The translations under genes and the position numbers were made by a program. 64,000 nucleotides of DNA from Pyxidicoccus caerfyrddinensis. GTDB lineage: Bacteria; Myxococcota; Myxococcia; Myxococcales; Myxococcaceae. Below are positions 1 through 7,814 of this stretch, piece after piece; position 1 is the stretch's first letter; every line of letters begins with the position of its first letter. The notes beneath the pieces were generated by a model. The model made no database searches. It was not told the origin of the DNA and saw nothing but the letters and a program-made list of their open reading frames with translations. The DNA lies in the NCBI RefSeq assembly GCF_010894405.1, contig NZ_JAAIYA010000004.1, positions 248,001-312,000 on the forward strand. The letters run 5' to 3'.

Positions 1-483
1 GACCTCACCCATCCGTCCCTTCCGCTGCCGGTAGGGCCCCGCGTGTTCCTCGCCGGAGAGCGCGAGCGCGACGGCGTCCTCTTGTGCCTGGACTCCAAGG
101 GCAAGCGCGTCTGGGAGCGGCCCTTGAATCTGGGGCCGGGGCCCTACGCGCTGTCGCCGCTGCCTCGCGCGGTGGTGGTGACGAGCCCGTCCGGGGCCGC
201 CGCGCGCGTGGCCGCCAATGGCACGGTGGACTGGCGCGTGGGTGCCGCGGGCGAGCCGCTCATCCGCGCGCTCCCGGCCCGCACCGCGAGGGGCGTGACG
301 CTGGTGCCGGGCGAGCGGGTGCGGGCGGTGGACCCTCGCGGCGGCCAGGTGCTCGCGGAGGTCCGGGTGGGGGTGGGGCTCGTCGCGCTCCAGGCGGACG
401 TGCGCCTCAACCTCTACTTCCTCGACGACGCCGGCACGCTGTCCTCGTACCGGCTGGCGTCGCACTTCACCGTGGTGGAGTAG
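1..483 (+). CDS. PQQ-like beta-propeller protein, C-terminal part
   Basis: The reading frame is open from the first base, so the gene starts upstream of the window; about 160 residues remain. The visible part carries blade-like repeats of the PQQ/WD type (for example LCLDSKGKRVWERPL and VAANGTVDWRV, each a short strand pair with a D/N-G turn before a Trp). Such propellers act in outer-membrane assembly (BamB-like), as dehydrogenase folds or as sensor domains, and nothing here separates these options. The protein ends without a recognisable extra domain. Confidence is good for a coding region and a propeller fold, low for function. Confidence 0.7.
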   Translation, partial: DLTHPSLPLPVGPRVFLAGERERDGVLLCLDSKGKRVWERPLNLGPGPYALSPLPRAVVVTSPSGAAARVAANGTVDWRVGAAGEPLIRALPARTARGVTLVPGERVRAVDPRGGQVLAEVRVGVGLVALQADVRLNLYFLDDAGTLSSYRLASHFTVVE

Positions 484-520
484 GCGCGGGCAGCATCCCG
501 CGCCGCTCCTCCCGGGGGGG

Positions 521-1435
521 CTACTGGTTCTTCGCCGACTTGTCCGGGTCGATCTCCTCCTCGGGGCGCTCCTCCTGGGTGGCGCCCTCCCACGTCTCGC
601 CGGCGCCCAGCTTCCACTCGGAGGGCACGTCCAGCTTCCACACGTAGTTGGCGGTGGCGTCACCGCCGGAAGCGCTGTGCGAGGAGACGTTGATGGTCAT
701 CTCCAGCTTCGCCACGCCGCTGGGCAACTGGTCCAGGTCGTAGTGGCCCAGCACCATCTGCGGGGGGAACTGGGGGATGTAGCGCTCCGGGAAGTCCACC
801 TTCATCGCCGGGTCGCTGCCGCGCATCTCGCCCAGCAGCTTCCCCTTCGCGTCGGTCAGCTTCCACACCGTGTCGAACGAGGCGCTGGTCATCATCTTCT
901 TCACCTTGCCCTCGTCCTTGAGCGCGCGCTGCGCGCCCCACAGCGCCAGCTGCAGGCGAATCTGCGGCTTGCCCAGCACCATGACGACGTCCGACGACAC
1001 GATGTCCAGGCGCATGCCCTTGTCCGTGGCCGTCCACACCGGGCTGTACTTGCCCTCGCGCAGGCTGTCGAACACCTTGCGCGTGTACTCGTAGAAGGCC
1101 TTCTTGTCGTTGGCGCGCTCCTCCTTGCCGCTCTCGGAGCGCTTCTCCAGCTCCTCCAGGTAGCCGTCGAACTTCTTGTTGCCGGCGAACTGCGTCAGGT
1201 GCGTGTCCACCTGCTCGAAGTACGCGCGGAAGAAGGGCTTCAGCTCCTCCTTGTAGGCGGCCTCGTTCGGGTTGGCGCGCATCCAGCCGACGCGCTCGAG
1301 GTACTCGGCCTGGATGCGCTGGGCATCCGCGTCGCGCTGGGCGTCCTTCGCCTTGGCACTGGCGCTGCGGTAGCTCATGACGGCGGCCAGCAACACCCCC
1401 GCGATGATGACGATGACTCCGAAGTAGCGCTTCAC
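521..1435 (-). CDS. Membrane-anchored protein of unknown function
   Basis: 304 residues from a GTG start. An AGGAG lies 10 bases upstream of that GTG; the longer frame to 1558 lacks a plausible start context. Residues 4-20 are a single hydrophobic segment (VIVIIAGVLLAAV), followed by a charged, largely helical periplasmic-type region (about 25-130) and then a strand-rich domain (about 140-280) with many short polar strands. The C-terminus is acidic (EERPEEEIDPDKS). I do not recognise the family. It is divergent from the alpha/beta-hydrolase gene at 1488 with only 52 bases between the starts, so the promoters must overlap or lie inside the coding regions. Confidence 0.75.
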   Translation of the reverse strand: MKRYFGVIVIIAGVLLAAVMSYRSASAKAKDAQRDADAQRIQAEYLERVGWMRANPNEAAYKEELKPFFRAYFEQVDTHLTQFAGNKKFDGYLEELEKRSESGKEERANDKKAFYEYTRKVFDSLREGKYSPVWTATDKGMRLDIVSSDVVMVLGKPQIRLQLALWGAQRALKDEGKVKKMMTSASFDTVWKLTDAKGKLLGEMRGSDPAMKVDFPERYIPQFPPQMVLGHYDLDQLPSGVAKLEMTINVSSHSASGGDATANYVWKLDVPSEWKLGAGETWEGATQEERPEEEIDPDKSAKNQ

Positions 1436-1487
1436 GAAGGCTGGCTCCTGTGCGTTGGAGCTGGCAGTGATATGAAAATTCCCCAAC

Positions 1488-2519
1488 GTGATCCAGGCCA
1501 CCGGCACCCACCTGTTCTCCGCGCCGCTTCCCTTGGAGGAGGGGGAGCTTCTGGGCAATCCCCAGGTGGCCTGGGAGTGCTACGGGGAACCGTCCGACGG
1601 CAAAGCGGTGGTGCTGCTGCACGACGTCTCCCATTCTCACCGAGCCTTGGGTCCACTAGAGGACTCGGCCTACCAACCGTCTGGCTGGGCGCAAGCGCTG
1701 GTGGGGCCGGGGCTGGCGTTGGATCCGGAGAGCACGCCGGTGGTGGTACCGGGCCTCTTGGGCAGTCCCTTCGGCACCACGTCACCGGCCTCGGCGGATC
1801 CGGCGACGGGTGAGCGCTGGGGCCTCAACATGCCGCCCCTCACGGTGCTGGACATGGCGCGCGGCGTGTCCGCGTGCTTGCGCGCGCTGGGGCTGAAGCA
1901 GGTGCGTGGGTTGGTGGGCGTGGGCCTGGGTGGCCAGGTGGCGCTGCGGCTGGCGGCGCTCTTCCCGGACCTGGCCGCCGGTGTGGTGACACTGGGCACG
2001 GCGCGCGCGCTACCCGAGGGCGTGCGCGAGAAGCTGGGCCTGTCGTGGCAGCTGTTGCGCGCGGACCCGGACTTCCGCGAGGGCCTCTACGGGCCGGACA
2101 CGCTGCCGCGCAAGACGATGCGCCGGCTGAGGCTGGACTTCCAGAAGCTGCTGTACGGGCGCGAGTACCTCGCCTCGCACTGGCCGGACCCCGAGTCCGC
2201 TCGGGTGGCGATGGAGGCAGAGGCCGACGCGTTCGCGGACACCTTCGACCCGGTGTCCTGGGCGACGCTGTGCTCGGCGTGGGCGGGGGGCGACGTGTCG
2301 GACTGCTTCCAGCACATCCGCGCGCGGGTGCTGCTGGTGGCGGGCTCGTCGGACGTGCTGGCGCCGGTGAGTCGCGTGCGGGACACGTACCACCTGCTGA
2401 CTGCGGCGGGCGTGAGCGCGCGCCTGCTGGAGCTGCCGGGCCCTGGAGACCACGGCGCGCTCCTGTCGGATGCGGACCGGCTGATTGGCCCGCTGGGCGA
2501 CTTCCTGCGGCGCTGCTGA
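1488..2519 (+). CDS. MetX-family alpha/beta-hydrolase without the nucleophile serine
   Basis: 343 residues from GTG. Family signals of homoserine/serine O-acetyltransferases (MetX) are clear: the region LLGSPFGTTSPAS (about 90-102) matches the MetX G-x-G-T-T-G-P-S-S block, MPPLTVLDM (115-123) matches the FPxITVxDMV block, and late Asp (SSDVLAP) and His (GDHGALL) elements match the other two triad members. The nucleophile elbow, however, reads GVGLGG (144-149) where MetX has GGS(M/L)GG, so the catalytic Ser is Gly146. The codon is GGC in an otherwise normal, high-GC3 gene. It may be a non-catalytic homologue or use other chemistry; methionine biosynthesis is not a safe call. Convergent with uridine kinase with no gap. 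Confidence 0.8.
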   Translation: MIQATGTHLFSAPLPLEEGELLGNPQVAWECYGEPSDGKAVVLLHDVSHSHRALGPLEDSAYQPSGWAQALVGPGLALDPESTPVVVPGLLGSPFGTTSPASADPATGERWGLNMPPLTVLDMARGVSACLRALGLKQVRGLVGVGLGGQVALRLAALFPDLAAGVVTLGTARALPEGVREKLGLSWQLLRADPDFREGLYGPDTLPRKTMRRLRLDFQKLLYGREYLASHWPDPESARVAMEAEADAFADTFDPVSWATLCSAWAGGDVSDCFQHIRARVLLVAGSSDVLAPVSRVRDTYHLLTAAGVSARLLELPGPGDHGALLSDADRLIGPLGDFLRRC

Positions 2520-3155
2520 CTACTCGCGCGGGGGCGCGCCGGAGAGCTTCCCGCGCAGGGCGCCCACCAGCATGCCGATGGCAATCTCGTTGTTGCCGCC
2601 GTGCGGGATGATGATGTCCGCGAAGTGCTTGGACGGCTCGACGAAGCCCATGTGCATGGGGCGCACGTGGCGCAGGTACTGGCCCACCACGTGGTCGAAG
2701 TCGCGGCCGCGGTCCTTGATGTCGCGGGTGAGGCGACGAAGGATGCGCAGGTCGTCATCCGCGTCGACGTAGATCTTCACGTCCATCTCGTCGCGCACCT
2801 CCTTCATGTGCAGGACGAGGATGCCTTCGATGAGGATGATGTCGCCCGGGTCCACGCCCATGGTGCGCGGCTGACGGGACGAGGTGACGAAGTCGTAGAC
2901 GGGCTTCTGGATGGGCCGGCCGGACTTCAGCTCGCGTAGGTGCTTCACGAGCAGGTCCGTGTCGAACGCATCCGGATGGTCGAAGTTCACCTCGCGCCTG
3001 TCCGCCAGCGGGAGGTCCTTCAGGTCCCGGTAGTACGAGTCCTGATCGATGAAGGCCACGCGGCAATCGGCCAGCGCCTCGCGAACCTTGCGGGCGACGG
3101 TGGTCTTGCCGGACGCGGTGCCGCCCGCGATGCCGACGACGAGGGGGGACGCCAT
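2520..3155 (-). CDS. udk: Uridine kinase
   Basis: 211 residues, the usual length for bacterial uridine kinase. It phosphorylates uridine and cytidine in pyrimidine salvage, using ATP or GTP, in the cytoplasm. Walker A GGTASGKT is at residues 11-18, followed by the family block IDQDSYYRDL (about 36-45) and NFDHPDAFD (57-65), which form the nucleoside site; GDIILIEGI is the Walker-B-like strand and the arginine-rich lid RRLTRDIKDRGR follows. The C-terminal IIIPHGGNNEIAI block is also typical. The stop codon abuts the stop of the preceding convergent gene, leaving no room for a separate terminator. Confidence 0.93.
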   Translation of the reverse strand: MASPLVVGIAGGTASGKTTVARKVREALADCRVAFIDQDSYYRDLKDLPLADRREVNFDHPDAFDTDLLVKHLRELKSGRPIQKPVYDFVTSSRQPRTMGVDPGDIILIEGILVLHMKEVRDEMDVKIYVDADDDLRILRRLTRDIKDRGRDFDHVVGQYLRHVRPMHMGFVEPSKHFADIIIPHGGNNEIAIGMLVGALRGKLSGAPPRE

Positions 3156-3216
3156 GGCGGCGGCACGTACCCCACCGGAGGGGCCAGCGCAAGGCTTCAG
3201 TCCGGTTCCAGACGAA

Positions 3217-4866
3217 TCAACCCCGGCGGATCAGCCCGCGCCCCTGGGCCTCGGCCAGCAATGCGGGGGGCGCCTCCTCGACCGGAATGGGGCGCGAGGC
3301 GAGCTTGCGCAGCCACTCCGACAGAGCGGGCGCCACCGTCAGCACCTCGTGCGCCCCTCCCCTGCGCCGGACGAGGAAGCTCCACGGCCCCTGGCCCGGA
3401 CGCCGGGCCACCTGCGCCAGCGACTCCAGGCCCGACAGCTCCAGCGAGCCACAGGCCCACGCACGGGCCGTGAGGTGACGGCGCACGGCGCGAGCGGCGA
3501 AGACGAGCTCCGACAGGTCCACCGGGAGGGCGCCCATGCGCACGTCCTCCGCCAGCCCCACCTGCCCCGGGCCCGGAGGGGGCACGGGACGGAGGAACAG
3601 TGTGGGCAGGAGCATCTCCAGCGCGAGCGCCGCGGAGGCGCCTTCGTCGGGGTGCTCGCGCAGGTGACGCATGGCCCACTTGGAGAAGACCTGTCCCAGC
3701 GAGCGGCCCGTGCCGCCGAAGAAGCCACGGTACTCGGAGGAGCCGGTGAAGGCGGCCAGAGACTCTCCCGTGCCGGCGACGAGCAGGCGCGTGAGCGGCC
3801 ACTCACGGTCCAGCACCTCCGCCACCACGGCGAGCCGGAAGTCCCGGTCCGCCAGCGTCCCTTCTTCGTCCTCCACGGAAGCCGCGGGCGTGGCGCCATG
3901 GCCCGCGTCGAACAATTCCCACGGCCGGCTCTCACCGGTCAGCGGTGGCACGGTGAGGTCACGCGGCGCGCGCAACGTCAGCGGAGGGCGCTCACCCGCG
4001 GGCACCAGCTTGCGCAGCCGGCGCAGTGACACCCTGGCCACCTCGGGCGGGTGCCCGTCCCCTTCGAAGGTGACGGCGCGCAGCGAGGGACAGCGCGGCA
4101 GGAGCGACTCCAGTAGCTGGAACAGTTCCTCGCGCACCGGTTGCGTGTGATCGTCCACGTAGAACTGGCGCGAGCCCCGGCGCGTCACCACGCCGCCCGC
4201 GAGGTGGATTTCGATGACCTGGTCGAGCGGGAAGCCCTCCAGCCCCGCCTCCAGCGGCAGGCCCGCGGAGAGCTGGTGGCTGAAGAGGTGACCCAGGTCC
4301 AACAGCAGCGGCAGCCCGGTGCGTGCGTGCAGCCGGGACATGAAGTCCAGCACGTGCCATTCGCCTCGGCGAGCGAGCACGGCGGGGTTCTCCAACACCA
4401 GGGGCATGGAGAGGTGCCGCTGCACATGGAGCGCATGCGCCGCGCAGTCCGCGAGGCCCGCCTCGTTGAACGGCGGCGTGAAGTAGAGGTAGCCCGGGAA
4501 GGGCTGGCCGCCCACGTGCCACCAGCCCACGTCGTTGCCCACCCACGGACTGCCCACCGTGCGCGCGTGCGCGTCCAGTTCCGCGAGCGCCGACGCGGGC
4601 TCCAGCTCCGGGCCCCAGAGGTTGAGGTGCACGGGGTGGAAGAGCACGGGTACGTCGGGACGCCGCCGCCACATCTCCGGGAACAGCGACGCGTGCGCCT
4701 TCGCTTCTTCGAGCGACAACGGCGCGCTGTACTCGACGTAGTCGAAGAGGCCCGGAGACGCGTCCAGCAGTCGATACGGTTGAGGCACGTCCGCCGTGCT
4801 CAGGTTGCTGCTCAGCCCCAGCCCGCGCCAGGGCAGCGTCCACATGTCGGCGTCCACGTGCGTCAT
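3217..4866 (-). CDS. DUF692 multinuclear non-heme iron enzyme with C-terminal extension
   Basis: 549 residues from ATG 4866 (ATG 4896 is also possible; neither has a strong ribosome site). Residues about 10-290 are a DUF692 TIM barrel, the family of MbnB and TglH that oxidises cysteines in ribosomal peptides using two or three irons. Expected ligands can be seen: His77 (LFHPVHL), an Asp in GNDVGWWH, Glu159 (ENP), Asp190 (LLLDLGH), His221 (EIHLAGG), Asp239/His240 (VDDHTQPV) and Glu268 (TFEGDGH). Residues about 300-549 are an extra domain I do not recognise. Known DUF692 enzymes act with a separate partner protein; the extension may replace it (inference). The divergent neighbour at 5017 encodes a Cys-rich lipoprotein that could be its substrate. 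Confidence 0.85.
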   Translation of the reverse strand: MTHVDADMWTLPWRGLGLSSNLSTADVPQPYRLLDASPGLFDYVEYSAPLSLEEAKAHASLFPEMWRRRPDVPVLFHPVHLNLWGPELEPASALAELDAHARTVGSPWVGNDVGWWHVGGQPFPGYLYFTPPFNEAGLADCAAHALHVQRHLSMPLVLENPAVLARRGEWHVLDFMSRLHARTGLPLLLDLGHLFSHQLSAGLPLEAGLEGFPLDQVIEIHLAGGVVTRRGSRQFYVDDHTQPVREELFQLLESLLPRCPSLRAVTFEGDGHPPEVARVSLRRLRKLVPAGERPPLTLRAPRDLTVPPLTGESRPWELFDAGHGATPAASVEDEEGTLADRDFRLAVVAEVLDREWPLTRLLVAGTGESLAAFTGSSEYRGFFGGTGRSLGQVFSKWAMRHLREHPDEGASAALALEMLLPTLFLRPVPPPGPGQVGLAEDVRMGALPVDLSELVFAARAVRRHLTARAWACGSLELSGLESLAQVARRPGQGPWSFLVRRRGGAHEVLTVAPALSEWLRKLASRPIPVEEAPPALLAEAQGRGLIRRG

Positions 4867-5016
4867 TCCACGAACGTAGACGCGCTCCGCTGTCATCGCC
4901 ACGGTCGACACATCGGTCCTGTCAGATTGCAGCGCGATGGCAGGCGCTTCTTCGCAGCCAGGACAAGCGGCTAGCGTGGCGGTGCAGTCCCCTCCCCCCT
5001 TCACAGAGGAAACATC

Positions 5017-5346
5017 ATGAGCTCCAAGTTGCTCGCATGGTCCGCGGCGTTGGCGTTGGTGCTGACCGTCGGCTGCGGTCCCAGCCAGTCACCCGAAGCG
5101 CAGGAGCCGCAGGAGTCCCAGCAGGTGCAGGAGGCCGCCGGATGTCCCAAGGGCCAGTACCTGTGCACGTCGTGTGATGGCCACAGCACCTACTGCGGCG
5201 ACGCGTGCCTGGACTGCACGCCTCCGGCCGCGCCCACGGGTGAGGTCGAAGCGATGGCCTGCTCCGGCGGCAAGCGCGAGTGCCCGCAGTGCGATGGCTC
5301 GGGCACCTACTGCGCCATCCGCTGCTTCGAGTGCGCGCCGCAGTAG
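5017..5346 (+). CDS. Small lipoprotein with two six-cysteine repeats
   Basis: 109 residues; AGAGGA precedes the ATG by 8 bases. A signal peptide ends in a lipobox (LTVGC, Cys20), so the mature protein should be lipidated. After a Gln/Glu-rich spacer come two units with identical cysteine spacing, C-x6-C-x2-C-x6-C-x3-C-x2-C, each containing CDGxxTYC: one ends CGDACLDC, the other CAIRCFEC, about 30 residues later at the very C-terminus. Twelve Cys in fixed spacing suggest disulfides, metal binding or enzymatic modification. It is divergent from the DUF692 enzyme gene, whose family modifies Cys-rich peptides, so a substrate role is a reasonable hypothesis. A hairpin at 5363 follows the stop. Confidence 0.85.
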   Translation: MSSKLLAWSAALALVLTVGCGPSQSPEAQEPQESQQVQEAAGCPKGQYLCTSCDGHSTYCGDACLDCTPPAAPTGEVEAMACSGGKRECPQCDGSGTYCAIRCFECAPQ

Positions 5347-5362
5347 TCAGCAGCGTTCCAGG

Positions 5363-5389
5363 ACGCGCGACGCCTCGGGTGTCGCGCGT
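5363..5389. terminator. Hairpin between convergent genes
   Basis: A 12-base-pair stem (one G-T pair) with a 3-base loop: ACGCGCGACGCC, TCG, GGTGTCGCGCGT. It lies 17 bases after the lipoprotein stop and 24 bases before the end of the convergent LysE gene, where a two-way terminator would be expected. There is no real T-run, so intrinsic termination is not certain. Confidence 0.5.
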
Positions 5390-5413
5390 TCAGTTCGTCG
5401 GGCCGCGCGCGCC

Positions 5414-6073
5414 CTACCCCGTCACCAGCAGCCGGATTCCGTAGACCACCAGCACCAGCGCGAGCACCTGGCGGATGAGCGGCTCCCGCCGGGAGTACGC
5501 CCGCCGGACGTGCCCGGTGGACAGGCCCCAGGCCAGCGTCCCGTACCACGCCATGGCGATGCTCACGATGCCCGCGGCCGCCGCCACGCTCACCCACAGG
5601 GCAATGCCCGGCGCGGCCGTGGGAGCGAGGATGCTCAGGTAGAAGGGCAGCGTGTTCGGATTGGACAGGCTGGCGAACAGCCCGCTGCGAAACGGCCGGG
5701 CCTCCTCCCCCGCCAGCGCGCGTTCCACGAGAGCTGTCTCCGGAGCCACGGCCGGAGCCGCCCCTGAAGCCTTCGAAGCCTTGCGTACGGCGAGCAGCCC
5801 CCGCACGCCCAGGTAGAGCAGGTACAGCCCGCCCACGTAGCGCACGGCCCGCATCCCGCCCGGGAGCTGCTGCAGGAGCACGGCGACGCCGCCCAGGATG
5901 AAGCAGAGCCACGCCGCGTTCCCCAGGGCAATGCCCAGCACGGCCCAGGCCGCATGCCGGCGCGTGGCGGACAGCGCCAGGCGCGTGACGATGAACGTGT
6001 TCGGCCCGGGCGTGATGACCGCGAGCAGGTACAGGCCGTAGATGGAAGCGAGCAGCGGGCCGGGAGGATTCAT
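5414..6073 (-). CDS. LysE/RhtB-family amino-acid exporter
   Basis: 219 residues, typical family length. The N-terminus has the signature of LysE/RhtB translocators: a first membrane helix ending ITPGPNTFIV (about 20-29), then G-x-x-L-G-x-x-x-G-N in the second helix. Five to six hydrophobic segments are visible, with a charged cytoplasmic loop at about 98-130. FxxGLFASLSNPNTLPFY is the second family block. These inner-membrane carriers export amino acids or their derivatives; the substrate cannot be read from sequence. It stands alone, convergent with the Cys-rich lipoprotein gene. Confidence 0.88.
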   Translation of the reverse strand: MNPPGPLLASIYGLYLLAVITPGPNTFIVTRLALSATRRHAAWAVLGIALGNAAWLCFILGGVAVLLQQLPGGMRAVRYVGGLYLLYLGVRGLLAVRKASKASGAAPAVAPETALVERALAGEEARPFRSGLFASLSNPNTLPFYLSILAPTAAPGIALWVSVAAAAGIVSIAMAWYGTLAWGLSTGHVRRAYSRREPLIRQVLALVLVVYGIRLLVTG

Positions 6074-6159
6074 GGCGGCGGCCCGACCTAATCACCCGGC
6101 ACCACCTCGCGCAAACAGCGGTGCTCAACCCTACCCCACCGAGCCTGGCTGCTTCTCCT

Positions 6160-6335
6160 CAGGTGGCGCGCGTGTCTCCGACAGGGTCGACGTGTTTGCG
6201 GTGGATGTGACACGATTTCTGTGACAGGGCCTGCGCCATCGCGCTCACAACCGCGCCGTGGTGGAAGCCGTACACCACCATTTCGTGCTGAACCTCGTGG
6301 ACGTCTTCGCGGTGGAGTTGCCGACCCGCACGCAG
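6160..6335 (+). pseudogene. Degenerate coding-like stretch with two VDVFAV peptides
   Basis: One frame contains VDVFAVDV (6186-6209), then a TGA (6222), and 37 codons after the first copy VDVFAVEL (6297-6320). The two 24-base copies differ mainly at third positions, as expected for protein-level conservation. No start or complete product can be built, so this may be the remains of a repeat-containing gene. The family is not recognised and the call is weak. Confidence 0.25.
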
Positions 6336-6340
6336 CCCTT

Positions 6341-6562
6341 ATGCCGCCTGACAGCCCCATGCTCTGCACGAAGCACAATCACTCGACGGAGTCCTCCGCC
6401 CGCCGCTGCGCCGCGAAGGACATGGCGCGGCGGGCGGACCGGAGGCTCCGCGATGTGCAGCCGATGGTGCCTCGCTTCGTGACGTACCCGGGAGGACGGA
6501 GCACGAAGCGCGGCACGGTGGCGCTCACCGTCTACTCGGAGGACTTGAACACCCCGTACTGA
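6341..6562 (+). CDS. Small hypothetical protein, possibly a gene remnant
   Basis: 73 residues from ATG 6341 (or 67 from ATG 6359). Codon third positions in this stretch are almost all G or C, as in real genes nearby, while the same frame upstream of 6341 is not biased. The product is basic with two Cys in the first third (LCTKHNHSTES, RRCAAKD) and ends VALTVYSEDLNTPY. There is no clear ribosome site, signal peptide or known motif. It may be an intact small gene or the 3' end of a decayed one, since the stretch just upstream looks degenerate. Confidence 0.35.
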   Translation: MPPDSPMLCTKHNHSTESSARRCAAKDMARRADRRLRDVQPMVPRFVTYPGGRSTKRGTVALTVYSEDLNTPY

Positions 6563-6577
6563 CGCACCTCGCACCGC

Positions 6578-7624
6578 TCAGGTGTCGCGAGTCCAGTTGC
6601 CCTGCATCGCCGGGCCACGCACGCCGGAGGTGTTGGAGCTGTTGCCCACTTCGCCCCAGCGCGCGTTGTACTTGAGGAACTCCTGGCCCTTCAGCGTGCG
6701 GGTCTTCTCACCCACGTTGATGACGCCGCCCCCCTGGTAGCCCGAGCGCGTGCCCTTCCCTCCGGCCCAGGTGAACCAGCGATAGCTCGCGTTCGTCTGA
6801 CAACTGTCGAGCCCCCAGCCCAGCTCCTCGTAGGTGCTGTCGCAGGTGCTCTCGTTGCGGTAGCTCGCGTGGCTGCCATCCGCCACCCAGACCAGCGGAT
6901 GCGTCGTGTCCAGCCACTGCACGTCCGCCGCCACGAAGTACGTCACGTTGGCGTGGTGCGCGAAGTGGACGCCCGACACAGAGTAGTCCGCCGCGAGCCG
7001 CACGTTGACGTGCTCCCAGTCCGCCTCGTGATTGAAGCCCGAAGGGCCGTCGTTGTACGGGAAGAAGTACCAAAATTGGAGATTCACCCCTCCGAACCGG
7101 TTCTTGTAGACGTGGCCGTAGATCTTCCAATCGGCCGGGTTGGTGCTGCCGTTGTGCGTGGTGTCGCTCGGCGGCTGGAGGAAGAAGGTCTCGTTCTCCA
7201 CCCACTCGCCGCTGGACGTATTTCGCAGCGTGCTCGTGTGCGAGCAGATCCAGTTCTTCTCCCCATGTGAGCGGTTCAGCAGCGCCGTCTGCGTGACGCT
7301 GCCCAGCGCGAGAATGGAGCAGTCCGGACAGCCATCATGGTGGAAGCGCATCTGCGCGCGGGCGAGGTACCAGTCCACGTTGGACGGGCGCGTCCAGTCG
7401 AGGTCCGCGGGCAGGTAGAGCACGGGCGCGTGGCGCTGCAGGAGGCAGTCCTCGAGCCCGTCATCCACTCCGTCCGCGTCGCCGTCCACCGAAGACAACT
7501 CACAGCCCGCGACGAGCCGGGCCTTCGCCGTGCCGAGCGCGTCCTCCGGTGCTTCGTCGTCCACGCCGCATCCGGTGAGCGCCACGCTGCCCGCGGCAAT
7601 GGCCCACAACCATGAAACCCGCAT
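6578..7624 (-). CDS. Vps62/DUF946-like lipoprotein
   Basis: 348 residues from ATG 7624, which has a strong GGGAGGGG site just upstream; the longer frame to 7792 is discarded. A signal peptide with lipobox (ALTGC) is followed by a calcium-loop-like run, DGDADGVDDGLEDC (about 46-59). The rest resembles the Vps62/DUF946 family: RHAPVLYLPADLDW near the start, the HEADWEH block in the middle, WVADGSHASY, and a tryptophan-rich end (QGNWTRDT). Eukaryotic and fungal homologues are poorly characterised; some bacterial relatives are secreted. The product should sit in the cell envelope. It is divergent from the VWA lipoprotein gene at 7815. Confidence 0.75.
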   Translation of the reverse strand: MRVSWLWAIAAGSVALTGCGVDDEAPEDALGTAKARLVAGCELSSVDGDADGVDDGLEDCLLQRHAPVLYLPADLDWTRPSNVDWYLARAQMRFHHDGCPDCSILALGSVTQTALLNRSHGEKNWICSHTSTLRNTSSGEWVENETFFLQPPSDTTHNGSTNPADWKIYGHVYKNRFGGVNLQFWYFFPYNDGPSGFNHEADWEHVNVRLAADYSVSGVHFAHHANVTYFVAADVQWLDTTHPLVWVADGSHASYRNESTCDSTYEELGWGLDSCQTNASYRWFTWAGGKGTRSGYQGGGVINVGEKTRTLKGQEFLKYNARWGEVGNSSNTSGVRGPAMQGNWTRDT

Positions 7625-7751
7625 CTGCCCCTCCCGGGTCGGAGCGTCCACCCGGCGAGCCGGCCTCATGGCGCGTGCCGTGGACAGAGGACCCGCGCGG
7701 AGGATACGCGGGCCCGCTCGGGCGAAGTCCACACCGCGCCGCGACATCTCC

Positions 7752-7780
7752 GGAACCTTTTCGCGCGTGCCGCTGTCGGA
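7752..7780 (+). promoter_or_regulatory. Candidate ECF-type promoter upstream of the VWA gene
   Basis: GGAACC (7752-7757) is separated by 17 bases from GTCGGA (7775-7780). GGAAC-type -35 and GTC-containing -10 boxes are typical of extracytoplasmic-function sigma factors. Transcription would start near 7787, giving a leader of about 28 bases to the ATG at 7815. This is a two-box match only. Confidence 0.35.
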
Positions 7781-7814
7781 AGGATTCGCCAATCAGCGAC
7801 AACGGAGGCTGTGA

